NCBI RefSeq assembly: GCF_039543185.1
Contig: NZ_BAABJG010000044.1
Span: forward strand, 1-64,000
Source: Paenibacillus_S vulneris
GTDB lineage: Bacteria > Bacillota > Bacilli > Paenibacillales > NBRC-103111
Reading direction: 5' to 3'
DNA length: 64,000 bases
The translations under genes were made by a program, and so were the position numbers. The notes below the pieces were generated by a model. That model was not told the origin of the DNA. It did not search any database and saw only the letters and a program-made list of their open reading frames with translations. How positions within the stretch are numbered: position 1 is the first letter of the stretch; each line of letters starts with the position of its first letter. Below, piece by piece: positions 17,933 through 26,984 of the stretch.

Positions 17933-17952
17933 AGCTCTTAGGAGGAAACAAG

Positions 17953-18213
17953 ATGGCAATCAAACTTATTAATATCGGATTCGGTAACATCGTATCCGCT
18001 AACCGAATCATTTCCATCGTGAGTCCGGAATCCGCGCCTATCAAAAGAATCATCCAAGAAGCGCGCGACCGTCACATGTTGATTGATGCAACCTACGGCC
18101 GCCGTACGCGTGCAGTGATTATAACGGACAGCGATCATGTCATCTTGTCTGCTGTGCAGCCAGAAACGGTGGCCCATCGACTTTCTAATAAGGACGATGA
18201 TCATGACGAGTAA
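17953..18213 (+). CDS. remA: extracellular matrix regulator RemA
   Basis: 86 aa DUF370 protein (YlzA). RemA is a DNA-binding activator of biofilm matrix operons and of osmoprotection genes in B. subtilis. The whole sequence fits the family: MAIKLINIGFGNIVSANRI at the start, then SPESAPIKRII and DATYGRRTRAVI. The ATG at 17953 follows a strong AGGAGG (17940-17944). The acidic tail DDDHDE overlaps the gmk start by 11 bases. Confidence 0.96.
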   Translation: MAIKLINIGFGNIVSANRIISIVSPESAPIKRIIQEARDRHMLIDATYGRRTRAVIITDSDHVILSAVQPETVAHRLSNKDDDHDE

Positions 18214-18823
18214 GGAAAAGGGAATCTTAATTGTACTTTCGGGTCCATCCGGAGTAGGCAAGGGAACAGTATGCAAGGCGTTAAGACAATGCGCGCCCGA
18301 GCTGATCTATTCGGTATCCGCCACTACCCGCGAGCCAAGGCAAGGGGAAGTGGACGGAGTGAACTATTTCTTTAAGACGAGAGAGCAGTTCCAGAAGCTG
18401 ATCGAAGAGGATCAGATGCTGGAATGGGCGGAATACGTCGGAAATTATTATGGCACCCCAAGAAAATTCGTGGAAGACACATTAAATGCCGGTAACGACA
18501 TCATCCTCGAAATCGAAGTGCAGGGTGCGCTGAAGGTGAAGCAAAAGTTCCCGGAAGGCGTATTTATCTTCCTGCTGCCTCCTTCCATGGATGAGCTTGA
18601 GAACCGCATTGTCGGCCGGGGGACAGAGTCTGAGGAATCCATCCGCAACCGGATGTCGGTCGCCATGGATGAGATTCGTCTAATGGAGCATTATGATTAC
18701 GCAATCGTTAACGATCGTGTGGAGAATGCCTGTTCCAGGATTCAGTCGATTATCGTATCAGAGCATTGCCGTAAAGAAAGAGTCGTTAATAAAATCAAAC
18801 AATGGATGGCAGAGGTGAACTAA
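18203..18823 (+). CDS. gmk: guanylate kinase
   Basis: 206 aa enzyme converting GMP plus ATP to GDP plus ADP. P-loop SGPSGVGKGT near residue 13, then SATTREPRQGEVDGVNYFF (GMP binding). The ATG at 18203 is preceded by AAGGA at an 8-base gap; it overlaps remA. Length is typical. Followed two bases later by rpoZ. Confidence 0.96.
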   Translation: MTSKEKGILIVLSGPSGVGKGTVCKALRQCAPELIYSVSATTREPRQGEVDGVNYFFKTREQFQKLIEEDQMLEWAEYVGNYYGTPRKFVEDTLNAGNDIILEIEVQGALKVKQKFPEGVFIFLLPPSMDELENRIVGRGTESEESIRNRMSVAMDEIRLMEHYDYAIVNDRVENACSRIQSIIVSEHCRKERVVNKIKQWMAEVN

Positions 18824-18825
18824 GC

Positions 18826-19041
18826 ATGTTATATCCTTCAATCGATAAATTGCTGGACAAAGTAGACAGTAAATATTCGTTAGTAGTAGCGGCAGCCAAG
18901 CGGGCCAGAATGCTTCGTGACGGTTCCAAAACCGAGGTTCGCAACAAAAGATCGCATAAATTTGTCGGTCTGGCGCTGGAAGAAATTTATGAAGATCACA
19001 TTTCTTACGAGAAGCTGCAAAATAAAGAATCAGTGAAGTAA
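18826..19041 (+). CDS. rpoZ: RNA polymerase omega subunit
   Basis: 71 aa omega subunit, which helps assemble RNA polymerase. MLYPSIDKLL start, then YSLVVAAAKRARML and SVGLALEEI-like helix (KFVGLALEEIYED). ATG at 18826, with AGAGGTGAA inside the end of gmk as SD. The usual gmk-rpoZ pair. Confidence 0.95.
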   Translation: MLYPSIDKLLDKVDSKYSLVVAAAKRARMLRDGSKTEVRNKRSHKFVGLALEEIYEDHISYEKLQNKESVK

Positions 19042-19049
19042 CCTTTACC

Positions 19050-19078
19050 AACAACCCTCGTGGTTGTTATTTTTTTCT
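19050..19078 (+). terminator. hairpin with T-run between rpoZ and coaBC
   Basis: AACAACC / GGTTGTT seven-base stem, CTCGT loop, A then T7. It lies just before the SD of coaBC, so it may act as a partial terminator (attenuator) inside the run of genes. Confidence 0.7.
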
Positions 19079-19100
19079 CGAATATCGGGAGGTGGACCGG

Positions 19101-20312
19101 ATGCTGAACGGTAAGACGATACTTTTAGGTGTCAGCGGAGGCATCGCCGCTTATAAAGCGGCTGCTATCTGCAGCAAGCTTAAGCAGGCAGGTGCGGATG
19201 TCAGAGTGATCATGACGGAATCGGCGACTCGCTTTATTGCGCCGCTGACCTTTCAAACGCTATCCCGGCATGATGTGATTGTGGATACGTTCGACGAGAA
19301 GGATGCATCGGTTGTTTCGCATATCGATTTGGCCGATCGCGCCGATTTGGTCGTTGTTGCGCCTGCAACGGCGAATATCATCGCCAAGATGGCTCAAGGT
19401 CTGGCAGATGACATGCTCAGTACAACACTGCTTGCAACGACGGCTCCGATCTTTGTTGCTCCGGCAATGAATGTACATATGTATGGCCATCCGGCCGTCC
19501 AGGCCAATATGCGTACGTTAGCCGATCGCGGGGTACGGTTTATTGAGCCGGGAACCGGACAACTGGCTTGCGGCTATGTCGGCAAAGGAAGGCTGGAGGA
19601 GCCGGAACAAATCGTTGCGGCTATCGAGCGTTTTTTTGCGGATCGTAAGCTGCTGCAAGGAAAGAAGCTGCTTGTTACGGCAGGGGGAACCGTCGAGCGG
19701 ATTGATCCGGTACGTTACTTGACCAACGATTCCTCTGGGAAAATGGGCTTTGCCATTGCAGAAGCGGCCCGGAGTATGGGAGCGGATGTCACTTTGGTAG
19801 TCGGTAAGGCGTCGGCTGCGCTTCCTGAAGGAATTCGCACCGTGCGCATAGAGTCTGCCCAAGACATGCTGGAAGCGGTTGTGTCCAGAATGCCGGATAC
19901 GGATATTCTTATTAAGGCTGCGGCTGTAGCCGATTATCGTCCTGCGGAGCAGGCGAAGCAGAAGATCAAGAAACAGGACGAGGAAATGACACTGAAGCTC
20001 GTGAAAAATCCGGATATTTTGCAGACAATCGGCAGTCTTAAGACGCATCAGTATATCGTTGGCTTCGCCGCGGAAACGGAACGCATTGACGAGCATGCTA
20101 TCGATAAGCTGAAACGCAAAAACTGCGATTTGCTCGTCGCTAACGACGTGACTCAAGAAGGGGCTGGATTCGGCACGGACACGAATGTGGTTCGAATTTA
20201 CGATAATAACGGACTGGTCGAGGCTCTTCCGGTCATGAGCAAGCTGGAAGTAGCCAGGAATCTGCTAGTCCATGTGGCGGAACGGATCAAGAAGGGAGAT
20301 AAGGCGAACTGA
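19101..20312 (+). CDS. coaBC: bifunctional phosphopantothenoylcysteine decarboxylase / phosphopantothenate-cysteine ligase
   Basis: 403 aa CoaBC (Dfp) in coenzyme A synthesis. The N-terminal flavoprotein CoaC half has GVSGGIAAYKA and the PAMN motif (VAPAMNVHMY); the catalytic-lid Cys is in GQLACGYVGKG. The CoaB half begins near GKKLLVTAGGT and has RYLTNDSSGKMG and KKNPD-like LVKNPDIL. The ATG at 19101 is chosen with GGGAGGTGG upstream; the GTG at 19092 lies inside that SD. Shares one base with the priA start. Confidence 0.95.
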   Translation: MLNGKTILLGVSGGIAAYKAAAICSKLKQAGADVRVIMTESATRFIAPLTFQTLSRHDVIVDTFDEKDASVVSHIDLADRADLVVVAPATANIIAKMAQGLADDMLSTTLLATTAPIFVAPAMNVHMYGHPAVQANMRTLADRGVRFIEPGTGQLACGYVGKGRLEEPEQIVAAIERFFADRKLLQGKKLLVTAGGTVERIDPVRYLTNDSSGKMGFAIAEAARSMGADVTLVVGKASAALPEGIRTVRIESAQDMLEAVVSRMPDTDILIKAAAVADYRPAEQAKQKIKKQDEEMTLKLVKNPDILQTIGSLKTHQYIVGFAAETERIDEHAIDKLKRKNCDLLVANDVTQEGAGFGTDTNVVRIYDNNGLVEALPVMSKLEVARNLLVHVAERIKKGDKAN

Positions 20313-22894
20313 TGTACGCAAAAGTCATAGTGGACGTCCCGGCCAAGCAAACTAACCGCGCTTTCGATTATTTTGTTCCCGAAGCCATGCGGGAGTGGGT
20401 GGCTGTCGGAAGCCGGGTCGGCGTCCCGTTTGGCCCGCGCAAGCTGCAGGGGTTCGTCGTCGAGCTGCATCAACGATCGGATATTGATCCCGGTAAAGTA
20501 AAACCTATTGAAGAGGTTATGGATCTGTATCCCCCATTAACTCCGGATTTGGTTGCGCTGGCACATTGGATTAGCCAGACTTACCTGTGCAACGAAATCA
20601 CCGCCTTGCAAGCAATGATTCCCGGCGCTTTAAAGGCCAAATATGAACGGCATGTGGCTGCGGCAGACACTTCAGTGATCCCGGCAAACGGCCAGCATGT
20701 TCTGCTTCTTCCGGTGCAGCAAGAGATTATCCGGTTTGTACGCGAAAAAGGTTCCGTAGAAATGGGAGCTCTTCTTCAAAAATTCAGCTCCTCCGGGGCT
20801 GAGATCAAGCAATTGATCGAAGAAGGACTTCTGATTGAAATGCAAATGATCAAAGACCGGATGGCAGCCAAAAAAGTGCTGACAGTGTTTCCGCCGGATG
20901 AGCCCGAACGGCTGCTGGAATGGGAAAGGGAACTGCCGGCAAGAGCGGGCAAACAAAAGGAAGTGCTGCTGTATTTGGCGGAGCACTCTTACCCGATCAA
21001 GCTAACGGAGCTATTGAATGAGCTCGGCATCAGCGCAAGTACGGTGAAGAGCCTGGCGGATAAGGGATGGCTTACCATTAAAGAGGTCGAAGTATTCCGC
21101 GACCCTTATGCACAGAGAAAATTCAACAGAACGGAGCCGCTGCCTTTAATGCCCGAACAGCAGCAGGTGTTCGGCAAAATCGCTCAGGCGGTCACAAACC
21201 ATGAGCATAGAGTGTTTCTGCTTCACGGGGTTACCGGCAGCGGAAAAACAGAAGTGTATTTGCAATCGATTCAAACCTGCCTCGATCAAGGGCGGGAAGC
21301 GATCGTTCTCGTTCCGGAAATCTCGCTGACCCCTCAAATGGTGGAACGGTTCAAAGGACGTTTCGGCGATCTTGTGGCAGTGCTTCACAGCCGTCTGTCC
21401 CATGGAGAGCGTTATGATGAGTGGCGCAAAATCATGCTTAAGCAGGTACGCGTCGTCATTGGGGCCAGATCGGCGATCTTTGCTCCTTTTACCCAAATCG
21501 GCCTGATCATTATTGATGAAGAGCACGAATCTTCGTATAAGCAGGAGGAGAGCCCCAAATATCATGCCAGGGATGTCGCTGTCGCTCGCGCTTCACAGCA
21601 CGATGCGGCAGTTGTCCTGGGTTCAGCTACTCCATCCCTTGAAAGCATGTACGGAACGCTGCCTGTATCGGCACCGGCGGTTCGCCAGCAAGCAGAAACG
21701 GTAGAGGTTCAAAGTCTGCCGCTTTTTGATGATGCGGAAAGTGCTTCGGATACGCCTGCCGTACAGCGTGTAAAAAACGATCGCGTCCGTTTTGAACTGC
21801 TGACGATGCATAATCGGGTTGAAGGAAGGCCTCTTCCCAAAGTGCAGATTATTGACATGAGGGAGGAGCTCCGAAACGGCAATCGCTCCATGTTTAGCCG
21901 CGGCTTGTATAAAGCGATTGAAGAACGGTTACACAAGAAAGAACAGATTGTTTTGCTGTTGAACCGCCGGGGATACTCCACATTCGTGATGTGCCGCACC
22001 TGCGGATATGTGGCTCAATGCCCGCATTGCGATATTTCTTTGACTTACCATCAAAGCTCGCGTGCGATCCGCTGTCATTACTGCGGGTATGCCGAGCGTG
22101 AGTTGACGGTTTGTCCGTCCTGCAGCAGCGAGCATATCCGGCATTTCGGTACGGGAACTCAACGCGTAGAGGAAGAACTCAGTAAACTGTTTCCGGGCAT
22201 CCGGGTCATTCGTATGGATGTCGATACGACAACGGAGAAGGGCTCCCATGAAAAGTGGCTGACCATGTTCCGCAACCGGCAGGCGGATGTCCTGCTTGGA
22301 ACCCAGATGGTAGCAAAGGGGCTTGATTTTCCTCATGTCACTTTGGTTGGGGCTTTGGCCGCGGATACGGTATTGAATTTGCCGGATTTCCGGGCGGCGG
22401 AGCGTACGTTCCAGCTGCTGACGCAGGTGGCGGGAAGAGCGGGCAGGCATGAGCTTCCCGGAGAGGTGTTCGTTCAGACCTATGCCCCTGAGCATTACAG
22501 CATTATCAGTGCCAGCAGGCATGATTATGCCAGCTTTATGGAGAGGGAAATGACGCTTCGCAAGGTGCATGAGTATCCTCCGTTTCACAGGCTGATACTG
22601 ATCACGATGAGCCATGAACAGATCCCGTTACTGATGAGGACGGCGGAAGCTTTGGCTGGCCGGCTGAAGGAGCTTGCCAAGGAGCTGCACCCGCTTCCGG
22701 TTGAAATATTGGGCCCGGTCGCATCGCCCATTGCCCGAATCAAAGATAGATATCGATTTCAATGCATGATAAAATATCGTGGAGAAGCTACCATATCCGG
22801 ACTTGTACGGCGTGCGGTATCCGCATTCGAGGATATGGAGAAGCAGCACAAGCTTACCATTAGCGTAGATGTGGACCCACAAGTATTGATGTGA
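20312..22894 (+). CDS. priA: primosomal protein N' (replication restart helicase PriA)
   Basis: 860 aa superfamily 2 helicase that reloads the replisome at stalled forks. 3'-DNA-binding domain at the N-terminus, Walker A GVTGSGKTEVY (about 305-315), DEEH (about 400), paired-cysteine zinc clusters CRTCGYVAQCPHC and CHYCGY...CPSC (about 560-610), and a helicase C domain with the late motif QVAGRAGR. The ATG at 20312 overlaps the coaBC stop. Length is within the Bacillota range (about 800-860); the stretch near 455-510 seems an insertion. Confidence 0.95.
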   Translation: MYAKVIVDVPAKQTNRAFDYFVPEAMREWVAVGSRVGVPFGPRKLQGFVVELHQRSDIDPGKVKPIEEVMDLYPPLTPDLVALAHWISQTYLCNEITALQAMIPGALKAKYERHVAAADTSVIPANGQHVLLLPVQQEIIRFVREKGSVEMGALLQKFSSSGAEIKQLIEEGLLIEMQMIKDRMAAKKVLTVFPPDEPERLLEWERELPARAGKQKEVLLYLAEHSYPIKLTELLNELGISASTVKSLADKGWLTIKEVEVFRDPYAQRKFNRTEPLPLMPEQQQVFGKIAQAVTNHEHRVFLLHGVTGSGKTEVYLQSIQTCLDQGREAIVLVPEISLTPQMVERFKGRFGDLVAVLHSRLSHGERYDEWRKIMLKQVRVVIGARSAIFAPFTQIGLIIIDEEHESSYKQEESPKYHARDVAVARASQHDAAVVLGSATPSLESMYGTLPVSAPAVRQQAETVEVQSLPLFDDAESASDTPAVQRVKNDRVRFELLTMHNRVEGRPLPKVQIIDMREELRNGNRSMFSRGLYKAIEERLHKKEQIVLLLNRRGYSTFVMCRTCGYVAQCPHCDISLTYHQSSRAIRCHYCGYAERELTVCPSCSSEHIRHFGTGTQRVEEELSKLFPGIRVIRMDVDTTTEKGSHEKWLTMFRNRQADVLLGTQMVAKGLDFPHVTLVGALAADTVLNLPDFRAAERTFQLLTQVAGRAGRHELPGEVFVQTYAPEHYSIISASRHDYASFMEREMTLRKVHEYPPFHRLILITMSHEQIPLLMRTAEALAGRLKELAKELHPLPVEILGPVASPIARIKDRYRFQCMIKYRGEATISGLVRRAVSAFEDMEKQHKLTISVDVDPQVLM

Positions 22895-22918
22895 TATTCG
22901 TTCTTATCCCATACCATA

Positions 22919-22966
22919 GATTCAACAGATTCAACATGTGCATGTGATGACGTACTTTATCATCAC
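22919..22966 (+). other. repeats in the def leader
   Basis: Tandem GATTCAACA copies (22919-22927, 22928-22936) followed by an inverted repeat GTGATGA (22944-22950) / TCATCAC (22960-22966) with a nine-base loop and no T-run. Meaning unknown. Confidence 0.4.
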
Positions 22967-22992
22967 CCTTACTTAAGAAAGGTGTGTTCCTA

Positions 22993-23469
22993 ATGGCAAT
23001 TCGTATTATTGTAAAAGATCCTGACCCGGTGCTTCGTGAGATCAGCAAGCCGGTGACCAAGATCAATGCTAACATTCATAAGCTGCTTAACGATATGGCC
23101 GATACGATGTACGACGCGGAAGGCGTTGGCCTGGCGGCACCGCAGATCGGCATATTGAAACGTGTAATCGTAATGGACGTCGGCGATGAGCATGGGCTGA
23201 TCGAGCTTATTAACCCTGAAGTGATCGAGAAGGAAGGGGAGCAATTCGGTCCGGAGGGGTGCTTGAGTATTCCAGGGAAGACCGGCGATGTGCGCCGGGC
23301 TCAACGAGTGAAAGTAAAAGGACTAGACCGTGACGGCAATGAGATTGTTATTGAAGGGACGGATTTATTGGCCCGCTGCATCCTTCATGAGGTTGACCAT
23401 TTGAACGGCGTTCTTTATACCGACCTTGCGGAAGCAATGTACCGCAATGAGCATGGTGGTGAATCATGA
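22993..23469 (+). CDS. def: peptide deformylase
   Basis: 158 aa iron peptidase removing the N-formyl group of new proteins. All three motifs are present: GVGLAAPQIG, EGCLSIPG and HEVDHLNGV (HExxH). The ATG at 22993 lies behind AAAGGTG. It is the short type-1 form. Overlaps fmt by four bases, the usual functional pair. Confidence 0.96.
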   Translation: MAIRIIVKDPDPVLREISKPVTKINANIHKLLNDMADTMYDAEGVGLAAPQIGILKRVIVMDVGDEHGLIELINPEVIEKEGEQFGPEGCLSIPGKTGDVRRAQRVKVKGLDRDGNEIVIEGTDLLARCILHEVDHLNGVLYTDLAEAMYRNEHGGES

Positions 23470-24425
23470 GAGTAGTCTTTATGGGGACGCCGGAATTTGC
23501 CGTACCGTCTCTTCAAGCCCTGTTAGATAACGGAATTAACGTTGTCGGCGTTGTGACCCAACCGGATCGTCCGGTTGGGCGCAAGCGTATTTTGACGCCT
23601 ACGCCCGTCAAGGTTGAAGCGCTGAAGCATGGCATCCCTGTCCTGCAGCCCGAAAGATTAAGACGGCCCGAATCCGTCGAGGAGCTGAAGCAGCTGCAGC
23701 CCGACCTTATCGTAACGGCGGCCTATGGTCAAATCCTGCCTAAATCGGTGTTGGAGCTTCCAAAGCACGGCTGCATTAATATCCATGCATCCCTGCTCCC
23801 CAAATACCGCGGAGGCGCGCCTATTCACCACGCTATCATGAACGGGGACGAGGTTACGGGAGTGACCATCATGTATATGGCTGAAGGCCTGGATACCGGC
23901 GATATGATCAGCAAGGTTGAGGTTCGCATTGAGGATACGGATACGCAAGGCTCGATGTTTGAGAAGCTAAGCATTGCAGGGGCAAAGCTGCTGACCGAGA
24001 CACTGCCTGATCTGATAGCGGGCCGAATCCAGGCGGTGCCGCAGAACGAATCAGAAGCGATATACTCGCCTAATATAACGAGGGAGCAGGAATCGATTGA
24101 TTGGCATCAGCCTGCTTTGGCCATTTGGAATCAGGTTAGAGGGCTAAATCCTCGCCCGGGAGCCTATACGTTGTGGAACGGGGAAGTGTTGAAGATCTGG
24201 AGCTGCCGCAAGCCGGAGGCAGGACAAGCATCGCCCCGTACGGACACCAGCCAGCCCGGCACAGTAGTAAGCATGGGCGAAGAAGGGATCGTTGTGGTCA
24301 CCGGCAGCGGAACCATCACGATTACCGAGCTGCAGCCTGCGGGTAAAAAAGCAATGGATGCGGCCCAGTGGATACGCGGCGGACAACTGGCCTTGGGAAC
24401 CGTATTAGGCATTGCAGCGCAATAA
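23466..24425 (+). CDS. fmt: methionyl-tRNA formyltransferase
   Basis: 319 aa enzyme that formylates initiator Met-tRNA using 10-formyl-THF. MRVVFMGTPEFAVPSL start, the catalytic NIHASLLPKYRGGAPI segment and an OB-like C-terminal domain (about 205-315). ATG inside the end of def (ATGA overlap). Confidence 0.97.
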   Translation: MRVVFMGTPEFAVPSLQALLDNGINVVGVVTQPDRPVGRKRILTPTPVKVEALKHGIPVLQPERLRRPESVEELKQLQPDLIVTAAYGQILPKSVLELPKHGCINIHASLLPKYRGGAPIHHAIMNGDEVTGVTIMYMAEGLDTGDMISKVEVRIEDTDTQGSMFEKLSIAGAKLLTETLPDLIAGRIQAVPQNESEAIYSPNITREQESIDWHQPALAIWNQVRGLNPRPGAYTLWNGEVLKIWSCRKPEAGQASPRTDTSQPGTVVSMGEEGIVVVTGSGTITITELQPAGKKAMDAAQWIRGGQLALGTVLGIAAQ

Positions 24426-24445
24426 AAGCAGGAGGATAACGCATA

Positions 24446-25825
24446 GTGAATAAAAGCAATGGGGCTAGCAAGAAAGCCGGCAACGGCAGTCAGCCGCAGC
24501 ATGGAGGAAAATCGGCAGCAAAGACTGGTACAGCAAGAGAAGCTGCGTTAGACGTGCTCGTGCGTACAGAGCAGGACCGATCGTACAGCAACCTGCTGCT
24601 TCATCAGACGCTGCAAAAATACGGATTGGACAGAGCCGATGCAGGCCTGGCAACGGAGATTGTCTACGGGACTCTTCAACGCTTGAATACGATCGACTAT
24701 TTTCTGGAGCGTTTTGTTGCCAAAGGTATGGCCAAGCTGCAGCCATGGGTAAGAAGCTTGCTGAGAATGAGCTTTTACCAAATGATGTATCTGGATCGAA
24801 TCCCTGACCATGCCGTAGTTAATGAAGCGGTCAATCTTGCGAAGAAGAAGGGGCACCAGGGCATTTCGGGCATGGTTAACGGCGTGCTGCGCAACGTGAT
24901 CCGGCAGAAGGATACGCTCACGATCCCGGATAAGCTGCCGCCAGTAGAACGGATCTCGCTGAAGCATTCCCATCCTGAATGGATGGTCAAGCGGTGGATT
25001 CGTCAGCTGGGAGAGGAGCGTACGGAGCGAATTTGCGAGGCCAACAATATGCCTCCCCGGGTCAGCCTTCGAGCCAATACCGCCAAGCTGAGCCGTGACG
25101 AATTGGTCGAGCGGCTGCGTGAAGCGGGCTATGAGGCGGAGCCATCCGAATTAGCACCTGCGGGAGTTGTGGTAAAAGGCGGCGGGAATATGGCCCTAAC
25201 GCCTTGGTTCGCGGAAGGGCTTTTCTCCATACAGGACGAGAGCTCGATGCTCGTAGCGGAAGCCGTCGATCCGAGACCCGGGGACAAGGTGCTTGATTGC
25301 TGTGCCGCGCCAGGCGGAAAGACGATGCACATAGCGGAGAAGATGGACGATCAAGGAGAAGTATGGGCGTGCGATATTCATGAGCACAAGGAAAAGCTGA
25401 TCCGCGAGCAAGCGGAGCGGCTGGGGCTTCAATCGGTTCGAACCCTTACCTCCGATGCCCGTAAGCTTAAGGAACGATTTGCGCCTGGCAGCTTTGACCG
25501 GATTCTGCTTGATGCGCCATGCTCCGGTCTTGGAGTGATTCGCCGCAAGCCAGATATGAAGTGGGCGAAGCAGGAGCAAGAGCTCGGCCCTATCTGCGAA
25601 ATCCAGCATGAGCTGTTATCGGAAGTACACTCGCTTCTAAAACCTGGCGGTGTGCTTGTTTACAGTACCTGTACTATTGAGCACAATGAAAATGAAGGCA
25701 TGATGCGCCGGTTTTTGCAGGAGCATCCTGAATTTGAACTGACGGAAGGCGGCATGCGGCAAATTTATCCCGATGAGCATCAATCGGACGGTTTCTTCAT
25801 TGCCGCCATGCGAAAACGAGCGTAG
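24446..25825 (+). CDS. rsmB: 16S rRNA (cytosine-967 C5) methyltransferase
   Basis: 459 aa RsmB (Sun/Fmu). The N-terminal NusB-like domain spans about 30-165 (AREAALDVLVRTEQDRSYSN), followed by an SAM-dependent methyltransferase domain with CAAPGGKTMH, the first catalytic-pair motif DAPCSGLG and the second YSTCT. GTG start at 24446 behind AGGAGG. The first 25 residues are basic and low complexity. Confidence 0.95.
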   Translation: MNKSNGASKKAGNGSQPQHGGKSAAKTGTAREAALDVLVRTEQDRSYSNLLLHQTLQKYGLDRADAGLATEIVYGTLQRLNTIDYFLERFVAKGMAKLQPWVRSLLRMSFYQMMYLDRIPDHAVVNEAVNLAKKKGHQGISGMVNGVLRNVIRQKDTLTIPDKLPPVERISLKHSHPEWMVKRWIRQLGEERTERICEANNMPPRVSLRANTAKLSRDELVERLREAGYEAEPSELAPAGVVVKGGGNMALTPWFAEGLFSIQDESSMLVAEAVDPRPGDKVLDCCAAPGGKTMHIAEKMDDQGEVWACDIHEHKEKLIREQAERLGLQSVRTLTSDARKLKERFAPGSFDRILLDAPCSGLGVIRRKPDMKWAKQEQELGPICEIQHELLSEVHSLLKPGGVLVYSTCTIEHNENEGMMRRFLQEHPEFELTEGGMRQIYPDEHQSDGFFIAAMRKRA

Positions 25826-25890
25826 CATCGAGAACTATGGTAAAATCAAACGTATGCATTGATTAATTGACAAACAGGTTGTGATAAACT

Positions 25891-26976
25891 TTGGAATCGA
25901 CAAATAAACAAGAGCAGCAGTTGAACAGCAAGCCTTACGTCTACGACTTGTCATTGGAAGAATGGCAGGAGTGGGTGAAGGCTAATGGCGAGGCTGCTTT
26001 TCGCGCAGGGCAAATCTTCGATTGGCTCTATGTGAAAAGAGTATCAAGCTTCGAGGAAATGACGAATTTGTCCAAAACGCTGCGAGACAAGCTTACCCAG
26101 CAGTTTGATTTCGTTACCCTGACGGAAGTAGCCAAATACCAGTCGAAGGACGGTACGGTCAAGTTTTTGTTCGAACTGACGGATAAAAACGCCATCGAGA
26201 CCGTTATTATGAAGCATAGCTATGGCAACAGCGTGTGCGTAACCACTCAGGTCGGCTGCAGAGTTGGCTGTACCTTCTGTGCATCGACCTTAACGGGGCT
26301 CAAACGCAATCTGGCACCCGGAGAGATTATCGCCCAGGTGGTAAAAGCCCAGCAGCTGCTTGATGCCACTGGGGAGCGGGTAAGCAGCATCGTTATCATG
26401 GGGATCGGCGAGCCGTTTGAAAATTATGATGCGATGATGAAGTTTTTGCAGGTGATGATTCATCCCAAAGGGCTGAATATCGGGCAACGGCATATCACTG
26501 TATCCACAAGCGGGATCGTACCGAACATTTACCGCTTTGCCGACGAACAGACGCAAATCAATCTTGCGATATCGATTCATGCGCCGAACGATAAGCTCCG
26601 TTCCAAGCTGATGCCGGTCAACCGCAGATTTCCTTTCGCTGACCTTATTGAAGCCTGTAAATATTACGTTGCCAAAACCGGCCGGCGCATTACGTTCGAG
26701 TACGCGCTTATGGGCGGGGTTAACGATCGTCCGGAGCATGCGGAGGAACTGGCTGAGGTACTTAAGCAGTTTCCTATGGCCCATGTCAATCTGATCCCTG
26801 TCAATTTCGTGTCGGAGCGGGATTATGTGCGGACGCCTAGGGACGATATCTTTACGTTCCAGCGTATACTAGAACGTAACAAAATTAACGCAACCATACG
26901 CCGGGAACAAGGAAGCGATATTGCTGCGGCATGCGGACAGCTGCGTGCCAAGCATATGGAGTCAGGTGCGAGGTGA
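25891..26976 (+). CDS. rlmN: 23S rRNA (adenine-2503 C2) methyltransferase
   Basis: 361 aa radical SAM enzyme methylating A2503 of 23S rRNA and A37 of some tRNAs. Fe-S ligands CRVGCTFC at 123-130 (C123, C127, C130), the GIGEPFENYD segment and the methyl-carrying cysteine in AAACGQL near the C-terminus. TTG start at 25891 with a weak AGGTTGTGA SD; no better ATG exists upstream. The first gene of the rlmN-prpC-prkC-rsgA-rpe series. Confidence 0.94.
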   Translation: MESTNKQEQQLNSKPYVYDLSLEEWQEWVKANGEAAFRAGQIFDWLYVKRVSSFEEMTNLSKTLRDKLTQQFDFVTLTEVAKYQSKDGTVKFLFELTDKNAIETVIMKHSYGNSVCVTTQVGCRVGCTFCASTLTGLKRNLAPGEIIAQVVKAQQLLDATGERVSSIVIMGIGEPFENYDAMMKFLQVMIHPKGLNIGQRHITVSTSGIVPNIYRFADEQTQINLAISIHAPNDKLRSKLMPVNRRFPFADLIEACKYYVAKTGRRITFEYALMGGVNDRPEHAEELAEVLKQFPMAHVNLIPVNFVSERDYVRTPRDDIFTFQRILERNKINATIRREQGSDIAAACGQLRAKHMESGAR

Positions 26977-26984
26977 GGAGAACC

